NCBI GenBank assembly: GCA_019828545.1
Contig: JACVRA010000496.1
Coordinates: forward strand, 1 to 56,419
Source: Paracamarosporium sp. OC-R06-R3
Taxonomy: Eukaryota > Ascomycota > Dothideomycetes > Pleosporales > Didymosphaeriaceae
Length of the DNA stretch: 56,419 bases
Direction of reading: 5' to 3'
The notes under the pieces were generated by a model. It was given only the letters and a program-made list of their open reading frames with translations. It was not told the DNA's origin and did not search any database. The translations under genes and the position numbers were made by a program. Positions 23,517 through 35,151 of this stretch are shown piece after piece (the stretch's first letter is position 1; every line of letters starts with the position of its first letter).

Positions 23517-25041
23517 GCGCGCTTCCTCGCTCCTCTCTCCGTCCGTCTTCCTCCTCTCATCCCATCTCCTCCGTCGTCGATGTCCAGCGCTCCGATCCGC
23601 CCACGTTTTTCCTTGCCCTCACGCACCCACCACAAAACCACCAACCATTTCTTTCCTTTCTTTCTCTCGTCTACCTCTCAGGGACGGCTTCCTCATTCAT
23701 CTCATCCTCCCTCATCCTTTTCTTATAAAGACGCTTGCTCAGCGCGCGTAGATATAGAATCGACTCTGTGGGCTTCGGCCGTGTTTTTTTTCTCGGACCG
23801 CAGGGCTCGCGAGAGGATCGCATCGGAATCTCACTCTCACACTTAATTACGTACGTACGGTTGCGATGTATATATAATAGAATGTGTGGGTTTTGCAAAG
23901 TATGGGCTTGAGGGTGTTTAGTGATGTTTGATGTGATGTTTTGAGGTGATGTTTTGAGGTGAGGTGTGATGGGTGATGGGCGATATGTGATGTTGTGATA
24001 ATGGCGTGAAGTGAGGCGTGGTGAGGTGGTGTGAAGGGGCGTGACGTGCAGCGTTGGCCAGGATAGGTGAAGCCAGAAAGGGGGGGGGCTATGTGTTAAG
24101 TGTGTGCTGATGCTGGTGCTCGTATCGATGCGGAGGCGATACATAGCAGTGCTGCTCTGACATCACGTTTGCATGCTCGTCAAACATATCTTGTTGGTCT
24201 GTGGATGGTTCCGTGGTAAGGCTGTGCTGGTGTTGAGGCGCTGTTGAGTTCGTATGATTCCCACTTGTGTGCCTTCCAATTTGTACGAAATGTGGAGGGG
24301 GAAGATACGGAGACGTACATGTGGTGAACGAGGGAGGAAATTACGCTAGCGCTAGTTTGTTTCTTTGGGGGTGTGGGTCTTCGATTTTGAAGAGGCTTTA
24401 TTGGGAATACGATGCGAAATGTGGGTGTGGAGCGGACGTGGGACTGTGATGAGCGAGGAAGAATGTAAGTTGAATATTTGCCGGTTTGCATCGTTGAATT
24501 CGTGAGAGGACGAGGCTGTTTGTATGTTCGTATTATGCAGGTATGTTCAGGAAAATTTTAGTTTTTGGGTGTGAGGCGAATGGGTTGCGGTGGGCGTGCT
24601 GGTTAGGTTGATGGTACATGAAAAATATCGTAAAGAGGTATTGGTACAGTGAGGGTTAGTCGTCATGTCTGAAGATATTGGATAATTGTTATGGCTGGTG
24701 GGCGGGTGAGGTTGCGTTGCAGATTTCATATTCTTTATGTCTGATCAGGCGGGATATGGAACGCTACCTGGACGCCGTCGTTTTACTTTGATGATGTCGA
24801 TGTTTGGTGGGAGAGGAATGAGTACGAGTAGAATGGTGTGGAGAAGTGTATAATGCGCACATCTTGAACGTCACTCGGGAATACGATATGATACAAAACT
24901 TCTATCAATTCTAATAGCCGAGATATCCCCGCATATAAATTTTAATCATGATAATACCTGTAGTAGGCAAGTACCGAACCTCTATTTGCGAAGCTATGCG
25001 CAGTACATTGCAGAATCAATGCCACGTAATGCAGCAGTTCA
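23517..25041. other. Intergenic region, low-complexity, no gene supported
   Basis: About 1.5 kb between two convergent genes. It begins with a pyrimidine-rich 3' UTR-like stretch, then GTGATG-rich low-complexity sequence (about 23920-24050), then AT-richer unique sequence. Open frames here are Thr/His/Pro- or Ser-rich artefacts of the simple sequence. Confidence 0.5.
23933..23958 (+). repeat. 13-bp tandem repeat in GTGATG-rich tract
   Basis: GTGATGTTTTGAG occurs twice in perfect tandem, within a longer GTGATG/GGTGAT-rich stretch. Probably simple-sequence expansion. Confidence 0.7.
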
Positions 25042-25519
25042 TCAAAAGAAATCATGAACCGCTTGTGTAGAGGGTTTCGTAGCGCCCTTTCCGGGATTTG
25101 CCTCTCGATTCCTACCCAGACCCAAAGCGTTCCATGGTTGAGCGGTGTTATCTTCCTGAAACCATCTTGTTAATGGTGGAGTATTTCCGGCTGTGTTCTG
25201 GTGTTCTGGTGTTCTGTGTTCGTCGGGTCCGTTTTTATTGCCTGTATAAAGTTTTGGATCTTCGGCGTCGACCCAACCGCCTATGGCTCTTAACATTATT
25301 TCACGCTCGACTGCTTCTCTAGCATGTTTGTTAGAATATCTCTTAGTGTGGGGTTGCAGTGAGTGTGCATACTTTGAATCTTGGGATCCTTTTTGAACCC
25401 ACGTGTTGAATCGGCCATCTCGATTAGCGGAGGGCTTCCGTGAGCCTGGAAGCATGAGCTCGGTTCAGTCCTATAAGTCCCTAATTTAACTTACTAGGTA
25501 CGCTGTTCGACGAGGCCAT
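25042..25519 (-). CDS. Small protein of unknown function, three exons
   Basis: Not recognised. Splicing by signal gives exons 25519-25495, 25445-25373 and 25318-25042 (introns of 49 and 54 bp, GTAAGT and GTATGC donors, CTGAAC and TCTAAC branch-like sites), for 124 residues starting MASSNSVPS. Intron 2 is a multiple of three with no stop, so its retention would add 18 residues. The product is hydrophilic, with a basic N-terminal half (SSRKPSANRDGRFNTWV), an internal EAVEREIMLRAIGGWVDAED segment and a Pro/Asn/Thr-rich C-terminus. There is no signal peptide or membrane segment. Three coherent in-phase splices argue for a real gene. Confidence 0.55.
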
Positions 25520-25696
25520 GATGCTATACTACTCTTTCCATCTGAATGGAGAGCGATGCAGATAATTGTGAAGAAGAGAAGAGATACTTAAAGATTTTTA
25601 TGCTTGGAGATTTTATCCCAGCTTTCCTAAAGATAGTAAATATGTGATACTTCTACTAGGCAATGATGCTTTTGCTGGGCAGCTTAGCCTCTTTCA

Positions 25697-26045
25697 AAAG
25701 TGCAAAGCGCTTTGCGTAGCGCAGAGGCTGCCATGAGACCTAAGATGGCAGTTTAGATCGTAGGTGACCAAATGTGAAAGTGCATTATGTCGTGTACACG
25801 TGTCTGCGGTGATTCATTTTCCGAGCTATCTTCTCGACCCAAGCTTTACAAAAGTGCGTTAACCTGGCGTGTGTTCCTATTGGCTCAAATGATGCCCTGT
25901 TCCACGATCATGCAAGGCTGTGGCGTTCGCCTGCTGCTGACAGCCGTCGCTCTCTAAGCCCGAACTAAAGTGCATTATCACTAAGCTTATTGCACTTTTG
26001 TTTGATTGGCTCGCCGCCTAATGCACTTCTGTCTGATTGGGTCGG
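25697..26045. repeat. Cluster of AAGTGC(A)/TGCACTT motifs upstream of AAA ATPase gene
   Basis: Six copies of AAGTGC or its complement occur within 350 bp, at about 25697, 25777, 25851, 25967, 25992 and 26021. Several are extended to AAAGTGCATTAT. The last two form an imperfect ~31-bp tandem unit ending in TGATTGG(C/G)TCG, and two of the copies are inverted about a 10-base centre. This may be a cis-element array or a decayed small repeat. Confidence 0.5.
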
Positions 26046-26137
26046 AAAACTAATGATATCGCACGGGTGCCGAGAACATCGCCACGAGGATCGGACATTG
26101 TGACGAGGCTGAGGCTACCTTTGGTATGGCTGCATAA

Positions 26138-26143
26138 TATAAA
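26138..26143 (+). promoter_or_regulatory. TATA box candidate for the AAA ATPase gene
   Basis: TATAAA lies 106 bases upstream of the ATG at 26249, a suitable distance for a fungal core promoter. No experimental start site is known. Confidence 0.45.
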
Positions 26144-26248
26144 CCGGCCTGACAATCATACAGAGAAAACACATATAAGCTGCGCTCTAGCCCCGGTGCG
26201 TCCAACGGCACGCCAAACATTTCCCTCCTACCAAGGACAGAGTTACCG

Positions 26249-28729
26249 ATGAATACCGGACACCATGTTGTTTCCGATCCTTTGGGGATCATTGGACCTG
26301 GTGGCCATGTTCCGTTAGACGTTTTCACGAATGAAGACAAATTCACACTTCCACATGTCCCTTTACACACAGACGACCGCCATGCGCTCAGTATTGGCAA
26401 GGCACATCCACACACGCAGCATGATCAGCTTATCCAGACTACCGACGAAGAATGGGATCACATGCTCAATGATTTAATTGCAAGTCCTGTGCTGCCAGCG
26501 CTAGATTACGTCGAAAAGAGAAATGGGAACACAGCAACGATACAAAAGTTCTATGAGGGTCGTCCAACGTGCAAATGCTGCATAAACTGGGTCGAAAAAG
26601 AACCAACAAAGGTGCCCAAAGAAGCTAAAGAAAAGTACGATGGTGTCGCTATTCGTCTGTATCACGGGAAAGACCATAACAAGCAAACATTGGGTGGACT
26701 GAAGACTACATCTCCGACTGCCATTATCATTCAGAGTCCAATCATATTAGAAACACTCGAGCCCATGTTCAAGAAGATTGGGAGAGTCGACCCGATGAAA
26801 GGCTCTACAGCCTTGGTACCTCCTTTCCAAGAGTTATTCTTTTCGCATGCTGCAATCATGGAAGCTTACAATAGCTGTGAACCCAATTCAGACAAAGAGA
26901 AGCATATCAAAGTCTTGAAAGAGGTGGTTGATGACGTACTTCGGGAGACCACGACGGCAGTAAGTGACCTTCACACAAAGAATCTGATCATGTATCAATA
27001 CCTGTGGACCCTTTTCCCAAAGGGTATCATTGTGGTATCGTGGTTGGACGGCCATGAGTGTCTGTTCGAAGTGACATCCTACCATCAAGATACGTCGGGA
27101 GTCATTTGCAAGCATGTGGCCTTTGATGGCGTGAATTACGGATTCAAATCACACATCTTCACTCTGCCGATGTTCGCAGGTGCTAAGCCAATAAGAGAGC
27201 TGATTGTGTTCCCCCTCTCTTTCCACAAAGATCGGAACGCTCTCGAACAGATTGCCATCCAGCGCAGCCGCAAAGTGCTTTGTTATCAGGAAATGGCTCA
27301 CCTCGAATATGGGACACAAGAAGCTGGGCTTCAAACAATGCACTACAATACTGTTAGTAGACCGAATCTTGGATATACAAGTAGCTGATAGCAGGATAGA
27401 CTCATCGTATCATCATCGACCCATTCGCCTATTTTGAATTCTACCAAAGCATATCTCTTGACCAATTGACTTCTGATAACAAGGAATTCGATGAGGAAAT
27501 TCGAAACAACTTCCAAGACAGGGTGGGAGCTAGCCGGCCAAGTACGAAACGCATCCAGAAGAATACAGACATTGTGTCCTCTCAACCCCGTTGGTTGCTG
27601 CTATTAAGTCCTCTTGTTGCTGGTTATTCTTTAGCAACGTATAGTTTCAGTGAGCTACCCAGACTGACGAAAAGTCTGACTAGTGCTAAAAAATCAAGGA
27701 CGATTTCATGTCGATTATATTCGTGAGGTAAAATGGAACGATTGGGCATTTCAACGACTCGTATTCTCTGAAGATTCGAAAGACATGCTCCTCACACTGG
27801 TGCAAAACCATGGCGCCATAAAAGACATTGGAAAAGACATCATATCAGGAAAGGGTAGGCTTATGTCAGGTATTACTGGAAGCTTCTCTGACTTGTGTCT
27901 AGGTAACGGTTTTGTTGCTTTGCTTAGTGGGCCACCTGGAACAGGTAAGACTCTAACAGCAGAAGCTGGTATGTACTCGATCTCAAATTTTCCGATATCT
28001 TGTACTAAATCTACAAGTTGCCGATCAGGCAAAGCGCCCTTTCCTACGCATCCAAGCAGAGACTCTTGGTAGAAATGACGGATACCTTCAAAGACAACTT
28101 GAAGAAGCGTTCGAATTGGCCACTGCATGGAATGCCCTTCTACTCATAGATGGTGAGTCAGGCATGTGATAATGGAAAGTATATTGACATCTTGACAGAG
28201 GCGGATGCATATCTCAGAAGCGATACTAAACAGACTAAACGATCTAGCCTTGTGCGAAGTACGTTCTGTCCCCGCTTATGCATCTCCACGTCCTACTCCC
28301 GAGCTAAATGTGTCAGCACTAATGACTCGATTGGAGTACTACCCTGGAGTACTATTCCTCACCACCAACTTCCCTAAGAAATTGGACGAAGCATTCTCTT
28401 CCCGAATCGATGTCCACTTTCAATACCCAGCGCTAGATAGGAAGTCACGATCCCAACTCTTGAAGACAATGACAGAGTTCACAACGTCTTCAGATAAGTT
28501 CGGACAACCCGTGAGTTTGACTGACAAGGATTATTGGAACCTGGCGCGCTGGGAGTTGAACGGCAGGGAACTGAAGAACGCTGTGAAAGTGTCTTGTCGA
28601 ATGTGCTATATCAAGAAAGAAGCACTCACATACCGGAGAGTAGAGACTGCTATCCGACATAGCGCTCCCCGCGAATTCGTTGAGCCTGCAACAAGTCCGC
28701 CATCCAACAAAAAAGCTCGACTTTCCTGA
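26249..28729 (+). CDS. AAA+ ATPase with DUF7025-type N-terminal region
   Basis: Seven exons (26249-27352, 27400-27649, 27699-27854, 27903-27968, 28018-28152, 28199-28258, 28317-28729), all introns 46-58 bp with phases that agree, give 727 residues. The N-terminal ~450 residues match the uncharacterised region (DUF7025) that precedes the AAA core in many filamentous fungal ATPases, with DPFAYFEFYQS near its end. The core has Walker A GPPGTGKT (513-520), Walker B LLLIDE (566-571), a LEYYPGVLFLTTN sensor 1 strand and SRIDVHFQYPAL. These proteins are soluble ATPases of unknown substrate, loosely related to the AAA core of BCS1/FtsH-type machines. It is convergent with the Clr5-domain gene 223 bp away. 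Splice assignments are inferred from signals and family alignment. Confidence 0.85.
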
Positions 28730-28952
28730 GCTGTAGTAGGCCAAGTTTATATGCCATGAATGTATCTTACGTACATTCTACGGCTTGAAACCTGTAAATT
28801 ATTTACCAAGCTGCCTTGGGTTATAGAATTGATTTTAGAGGACAAATGTACTACCAGGCTTGGCATGCTTTGCGTGAAATTATGTTGATAGTCGAATATT
28901 GGATTCGGGATGATCTTAAAACTAACCAGGCGTTTTTCCAACACATCTTCTT

Positions 28953-30679
28953 TTATGGTTCCCATTGATCGTCATCGTCGGCGGCATTAGGATCGAATTG
29001 AGGACTACCATCTCGTTCCGCGTGTTCCGGAATAGCCAAATCGAAATCATCGTATCCGCTCAAATACGCAGGAGCGGAAACATTGTGCGGCTGAAATGTA
29101 GACAAAGGAGTACCTACCTCCATAGGATCCCATATCTCCTCCCATATATCGTCGTCCGTCTGCATCGAACCATCCTCCTCCTGGTCCTCCAACAAAGCTT
29201 CGAGCCTATGAAGGCATGAAGACAGATGGATGAACCAGCCTCTCAAAGAATAGACGCAGTCACTCCATTTGACATACTCCGTGCACTCTGTCGTGAATAT
29301 ATGCGCTGGCTCCCAACCCCCGACCCATGTTGATCGAAGCGGTACATTGACTTGTACAGCCATTGTTGGACTGATATAGTCAACGGACATCACTCTCCGC
29401 TGGCAGGTTTCGCACTCGGAAAACTCGCGCGTATCAATGCCGAGTGAAAGCCTCATCAGCATTGTTGCAGAATCCTCCGGCGGTGTGACCATCACGGTGA
29501 CATGGATGAATGACATTGCACCGTTGAAATCAGACGGTAACCCGAAAAAGGCTTCGCATAGTTGTTTTGACTCGGATTGCTCTTCCACAGTCATCGGACT
29601 CCACGCTTGCTTCCACATTGCCCGGTCTTTCGAGCTGAGCTGGAGGAGCTTGCTGCAAATCTCTGAGTACCTTAAATAAGATACGATGTTGTTCTGGACA
29701 GATGCAGTAAACATATCTTGGGACATTCCGGTGAACGTGATGTCGAACTTGGGCACCCATCTTTGTTGAGGCTGAGTCACGGAGGTGCTCGGCCCATCGT
29801 AGGTTGCGGATGATGCGACAAAACCCACAAGATCTATAGCTGATAGCAAGCATTCCCGCAGTAGTAGTGGAAGGGTTTCTGGTAAAGATTGAAGTTCCTG
29901 CGTAGTTCTTAGACCAAATACTCCAATCTGGTGGATATGAGAAGTTGTGACTTGGTGCTCGAAATCATCTGGGATGTGGCCGAAAACTGCCTGCACTTTT
30001 CTCTCAGTCTTGAAGAATTTCAATAGAAGAGAATTAGAGCTGTCGATATCGTTCCGGTCCGCGGTCATAGGCGTTGGTGTTTCGTAAGTGTAGCCGTAAG
30101 GTGTTGCTGGGCAAAAGAATCAGCGCAAGGTGTGGTCATTCTTAAAATACACACCAGCATCCACATGTGCAGGATTCTCTGCTTCTAGTCCGTATCTTTC
30201 GCCAAATCTATCGAAACGAGAATCCTCCAAGACGCGTCCGTCTTTGTAAACAATTGTCTTCTTGCCGCTGGCAATCATCCGAGCTCGACGTTTCGCGTGA
30301 AGCACAAGCATGTCGGATTTATGAATGTTCTTCGATATGCCATTATTCTTTAGCCAATCTTTCAACTTACGTAGGCTAGAAGTGGAGTAAGCATGACCGA
30401 AATGAACAGCGAGTTGAGATGGCCGAACCCCACTCTAAAGTTGCGCTGTGCGCCGAGGATCTCGACAACCTCCTCGGCTTTCTTGTCCTGTTCTATGTAC
30501 ACGTCTATGATAAAGTCGCGCAGCTCATTCCATTCTGCTTCGGTATGTCTGTTGCGCCTGGGTTTAGATACCGGGGCTTTACTTTGTTGACGCGTATTGG
30601 CGTTGTTGGCGTTGTTTAACAAGGCTGTTTCTGGTCGCGCAGCGCTGCTTAGCCAGTTCGGGAAACGTGATGGGTCCAT
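28953..30679 (-). CDS. Clr5-domain protein with unrecognised C-terminal region
   Basis: Three exons (30679-30429, 30375-30155, 30106-28953) give 541 residues. An in-frame upstream ATG at 30766 would give 570. The Clr5 domain spans about 50-103 (WNELRDFIIDVYIEQDKK, then VGLRKLKDWLKNNGISKN), completed only when the first, weak-donor (GTTCGG) intron is removed. The second intron (GTGTGT...CCCAG, 48 bp) joins VDA to TPYGYTYETPTP and puts the long C-terminal frame in register. In fission yeast Clr5 acts in heterochromatic silencing; the domain is widespread in filamentous ascomycetes with unknown targets. The C-terminus has a CETCQRR pair of cysteines and an acidic tail. No NACHT, ankyrin or TPR module is visible. 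Confidence 0.72.
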
Positions 30680-31309
30680 TCCTATTGCTGGCAGCAGTAG
30701 GAGTAGATCATCGAGCGACGAAACTGCTTTGCGATGGCTGAAGTAGGATTGGTGCCTAACATACAATATTTGTTAATAAGTGCAATAGGGCAAGGCAACG
30801 AGGCGCAGCCTGCTCTGATATTCTACGAATCGCGGGTTGCCACATATGATTAGGCAGAAGCGGAGTGAGGCATCAGGCTGGACTATTCGCAATGGAATTA
30901 ATCTTCGTACATCTACATGTCAATGATTTTCGTATCCAACTTTGTCGCTAGTCAGTTCTTTTTTCTCGTTCATTTAAAGTCATTAGTGGAAAGTGATAAG
31001 TCTATATCTACTTCACAAGGGTACAAAGATTGTGTTATGCTAGTGACACCATCACTGGGGCATGTGCTTACACCAGTGAGTTCTAGGCGACTAACAGAGC
31101 AGAAAAGACATCATTGTAGCGTGCGACGCTGTGCTGGATCGTAGTCCAGGTGAATGCATCTCGCTCGGTCGCATGGTAGTTATTTCATCCACTTAGGCAC
31201 TGTAGTACATCCCGGAGTCCATGACCAGACAATCTTGAGGTGTTAATGTGGAGCTGCAATCGGCATTCGACGTGTTTTTCAATGCACATGCATGCGATCT
31301 TTTTCCAGC
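30680..31309. other. Intergenic region, no gene supported
   Basis: Between the Clr5-domain start and the stop of the GPI-type protein. AT-richer sequence containing the Clr5 promoter; if the upstream ATG at 30766 is used, the first 87 bp are coding. Nothing else recognised. Confidence 0.4.
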
Positions 31310-32158
31310 TCATAGCGCAATCGCTAGAATCACGGCAAAGCATCCTATCCATCCAGGTCCCTGAAGGAGCACACTCAACGCTCCACTGCTTTTACTGGAA
31401 CTCGAGCTCGCGCTTTTTGCCTGTTCAGGGAACTCGCTGTAGAACGCCGCCATGTAGGCGTCCGTATGATTCTTCAAGATGTCGGGCTTTGGTGTACCCC
31501 GCTTCCATGTAACAGTCAAGTTATTCGGTCGTGCAGCATTCACAGTAAAAGGCTCGGTCACGAAGTACCATTCGCCATCGCCATCGACCGTCGCTACAAG
31601 CTCTTGAACTCCCTCGGTTGATATGCCGTACTCGTCGCTTCCGGGATACCTGTTCGTAGCGCGGTTTGTTAGCTACCCTGCCTATGTATCCAGATAAAGA
31701 ACATACAGTTCAAACCAGCACAGGTCCCCAGTCGTCTTGTTGTTTGCGAAAAACTCTCCATGAAACCATATCGGATTGCGACCGGAGTTAAAACCATTGG
31801 TAAACGTGTCGGCAGCGCTACTGTAGAGCGGCATCTGCTCCCACGTCTTGTCGGGCGCAAGGTGGCCCATGGTCGAATTGAAATCGCTATTGGACGGTTT
31901 AATGGTCGCGCCTGGCTTCGTAGAGCCAGTGCAACGATATACGAGGAACGAGCTGAGGCGCCCCGGTGTGCTCCAGCCTCCAAACATGTTATCGCCGGCC
32001 GAGAAGTTCATCGTGGGCGTTGCGACGCCGGAGGTGTAGTCCGAGAGCGACCCGTTCAGTGGAGGGGGAAAGGTGAATTGGGCGGTAATGCATGTTGCAA
32101 GCGCGAGATAAGATAGGGTGAGCGACGCGATCGATGTTGGTAGGGAAAGGAAGCGCAT
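31310..32158 (-). CDS. Secreted, probably GPI-anchored protein of unknown function
   Basis: Two exons (32158-31707, 31649-31310) with a 57-bp intron give 263 residues. The start chosen at 32158 begins a clear signal peptide (MRFLSLPTSIASLTLSYLAL, cleavage probably after ITA). An upstream in-frame ATG at 32230 would bury it. The mature part contains several N-x-S/T sites, a Trp-containing FHGEFFANNKTTGDLCWFEL segment and few cysteines. The C-terminus has a Ser-rich stretch (KSASSSSSKSSGA) followed by a hydrophobic tail ending ILAIAL, the pattern of a GPI-attachment signal. It probably lies on the plasma membrane or in the cell wall. No catalytic family recognised. Confidence 0.75.
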
Positions 32159-32754
32159 TGTGACGGCTTCGTCGTCGTGTGATGTCGAGTTGTTAACCCA
32201 GGGGCCGTCCGACGATGTTCTGGCCGCCACGCTACGCTACGCCAAACATGGTTACCCGCAGAGGATTCGACTACCGTCGACACAACCGACGTTGTCGAAC
32301 ACTGCGTGCTTCAAGCCTCCGCGCGGCGATGCTCTCTCACGCGAAAGCATAAACATTTGTGGACGCTAACGTACCAAAAAGCATTGTGAACAGGTGCCAA
32401 AGACAGATGATCAGGCGGCAAATTTTAGACGCGAAGCACCGGCTACTGAGCTGGCAGATGAGGGCTTTAAGAACGATAAGAGTGAGTCCTACGATTTATA
32501 TCACGCTACATTTGCAATTGCCATGGATTGTGTCGCAGCATCCGAGCGGGAGGGGCGCTCGTACTCATTTAGAGTGGTGTCAGAGAGACCCTGTATATGG
32601 ACTCGCTTAGGGCCATGAATCCTCCTGTTACTGCCGAGCCTCAGCCTTGGAGCGCGAACCAGGAGAAGCCATCTCTCTAAGATTTACCTACACATCTATT
32701 TATGGGGCCCTAATACGAGAAACGGGTCGCATACGCAAAGCTGTAGGTTTTGCG
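32159..32754. other. Intergenic region between GPI-type gene and NACHT pseudogene
   Basis: Holds the promoter of the GPI-type gene (leftward) and presumably the decayed promoter of the NACHT gene (rightward). No further gene supported. Confidence 0.4.
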
Positions 32755-35150
32755 ATGCCCGACGTGCCAACATCGAAGTTCGCTAGGTGGGTGAGAAGAC
32801 CCTTTCGCGAAAGGGATCGACCGAGTTATAGCCAGGCGGTTATCGAAGGAGATGATTCACTGCATCTTAACCTACTCAACAGCTCGACGTACAGCAATAG
32901 CCCACAAAGCCGCCTGAATCTAGCACCACCCTTTGTGGGAACAGCTTCGTTGACAGCGTACACCGCCACATCATCAAATGTTTCATTTCACAATGCAGCA
33001 TTGACCAGTTCTGAAGCTGGACGTGTGGCTGAACTCGTTGGTCCAGCCCAGTACCGTACAGGTCTCAATCTGCTTTGGGAAGGCGATGGAAGCGAATTGC
33101 TTGTCGATTGAGTGCAATCTGACTGAAGAGAAACATCGGAATTGATGCAACAGTAGTATTGTCGCAGTCCACGGGATAAATGGAGAGCCATATAGGACCT
33201 GGACAGATCCAAGGTCAAATCAACTGTGGCTTCGTGATTTTCTGCCCCAAGCAATTCCATCCTCCCGCATTTTGACCTTTGGACACACTGCCGACTTCTT
33301 CTCTAGAAGTGACATGAAAATCTTGGACTGTGCCCGAAATTTGCTGGCTGGACTCCGATCCTACCGGGCTGGTGGTGCTGAGACGCGACCTTTAATTCTC
33401 ATCGGCCACGGTATGGGGGGTTTAGTTGTCAAAACCACCTTGTTAGAGGCGAAAGAAAGGGAGGACCCACTATGGCTCGTAGCGCAAATAGGTGGCGTTA
33501 TGTTCATGGCTGTACCACATAGAGGTTCGACACTGGCGTCCTTTGGGGGGACATTAGCTAATATTGCGAACATCTACACACCCACGAACAAGGCCATGTT
33601 GAAACAACTAGAACTTGACTCTCCAGAGCTGTGGGAGATATCGCGTCGGTTCGGCAACATTCAAAGGCATTTGCGATTAGTTTCAGTCCTTGAAGCTGAA
33701 CGAATGCCTATTCCGGGATTGAAGAGGGGAAGCGCTAAAGTTGTCGAGGATGAATCCGCCAGACTAAATCTTGGGGAAGATGAATACAAGATTGATGGAT
33801 CTGATCACCGTACTGTCTGCCAATTTGCGGACGCCAATAACCCAGAGTATCTCAAGGTCGAATATAGCTTGTGAAAAATGGTCAATCCGTCTCCAGCTTG
33901 CGCTATGAGAGACACCTCAGGGCTTTCAGGACGAAGAACCAGTAACCCTGGAAGAATTACTTCCCAGTTGCGGTTTGAAGCTGACCTGGAAAGGCAACGA
34001 GACCACCGAGATGAGCTTTTCAATTTATTAAGATTTGCGGATACAGACACACGTCAAACGCTCATCCAGACTGCTCGTATGCAGAGGGACTCATGTTCAT
34101 GGCTCTTTCGGCACCCGGATTTTCAACGCTGGCTTTATGCCAAACCCATGTACGAGCGGGGCGATTTTTTGTGGATCAAAGGGAAGGCAGGATCTGGGAA
34201 ATCAACCCTCATGAATTATGCAGCGACCCAGCCGTGTGAGGGCAAGTTCTTCATAACCTTCTTTTTCAATGCGCGCGGGACCACATTGGAGAAAAGTATG
34301 GTGGGGATGTATCGCTCCCTTTTATGACAGCTGCTTGACCTCATTCCGCGCCTCAAAAGCGTACTTGACGTTCTCAAATACCACGCTATGACCTCAAACC
34401 CCGACGACTACTGGAATACATCGATGCTTGAAAATCTGATATCATTGGCAATACGAGGCCTTGGAAATTATTCCGTAAGATGTTTTGTAGACGCTCTAGA
34501 CGAATGTGAGGAAGACATGATCCGCGATATGACTTACTTCTTCGATAGTCTCATTCAATCAGGAGCTCCGAATAATACCGACTTAAAAATCTGTTTTGCA
34601 AGTCGGTATTATCCTAGTATCTCCTTTCCAGGAGCGCTTGATCTGGAACTGGAAAGGCAGCAAGAACCCGAATTTGACGTAGCCAACTATATAAATGCGA
34701 ACTTAGGACTGGATGGCAGCGGAATTGCGTATGAGATGCGGAAGCAGGTGCGCGCCAAGGCTTCAGGGATCTTTCTCTGGGTGATTCTTGTGGTGAGGAT
34801 ATTAAATACAGGACCTTGCGACCTCGGCTCCTGTCGTACTTCACTATTCTCAGCTATGCAGTTAACCGCTAATACTCTTTATGGGGTACTGACGCTGGTA
34901 AACCTAGGCTATATCGATACTGACAGAAAGACTCTAGGGAAGTATTCGCATCATTGTAGTCGCTTTGATTTGGGTATGGGAGCGTTCAGCAACCCTCGAA
35001 CAGCTTGAGAATAATTGTTCTATATTGTTAACTCTACGCGAAAGACATCCACAAGATGGGCTTACCATGAAAAGGTTGACTGATGTGGCTAAAGAGGTGT
35101 GCAAATGTGCTGGTGGCTATTGGTCTATACATCAAGAGACGCTGAGTTCC
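32755..35150 (+). pseudogene. Broken alpha/beta-hydrolase-NACHT (NLR-like) gene
   Basis: The remains of a fungal NLR. After a ~115-residue hydrophilic N-terminus (from ATG 32755) comes a hydrolase-like domain: VAVHGINGEPYRTWTD, then LILIGHGMGGLVVK, where the usual nucleophile Ser of GHSxG is Gly. Then follows a NACHT NTPase with Walker A WIKGKAGSGKSTLM and Walker B FVDALDEC. The frame is broken by TGA at 33872-33874, TGA at 34325-34327 and a frame change after about 35008. Both TGAs could derive from CGA by C to T. The splice near 33105-33150 cannot be resolved in phase. The C-terminal half and any repeat domain are missing: the sequence ends at the PKS stop codon. NLRs act in allorecognition and cell death. 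Confidence 0.75.
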
Positions 35151-35151
35151 C

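Noticed and set aside
30120..30365. Separate small gene of 81 codons
   Set aside because: Explained as the middle exon of the Clr5-domain gene plus read-through into its second intron.
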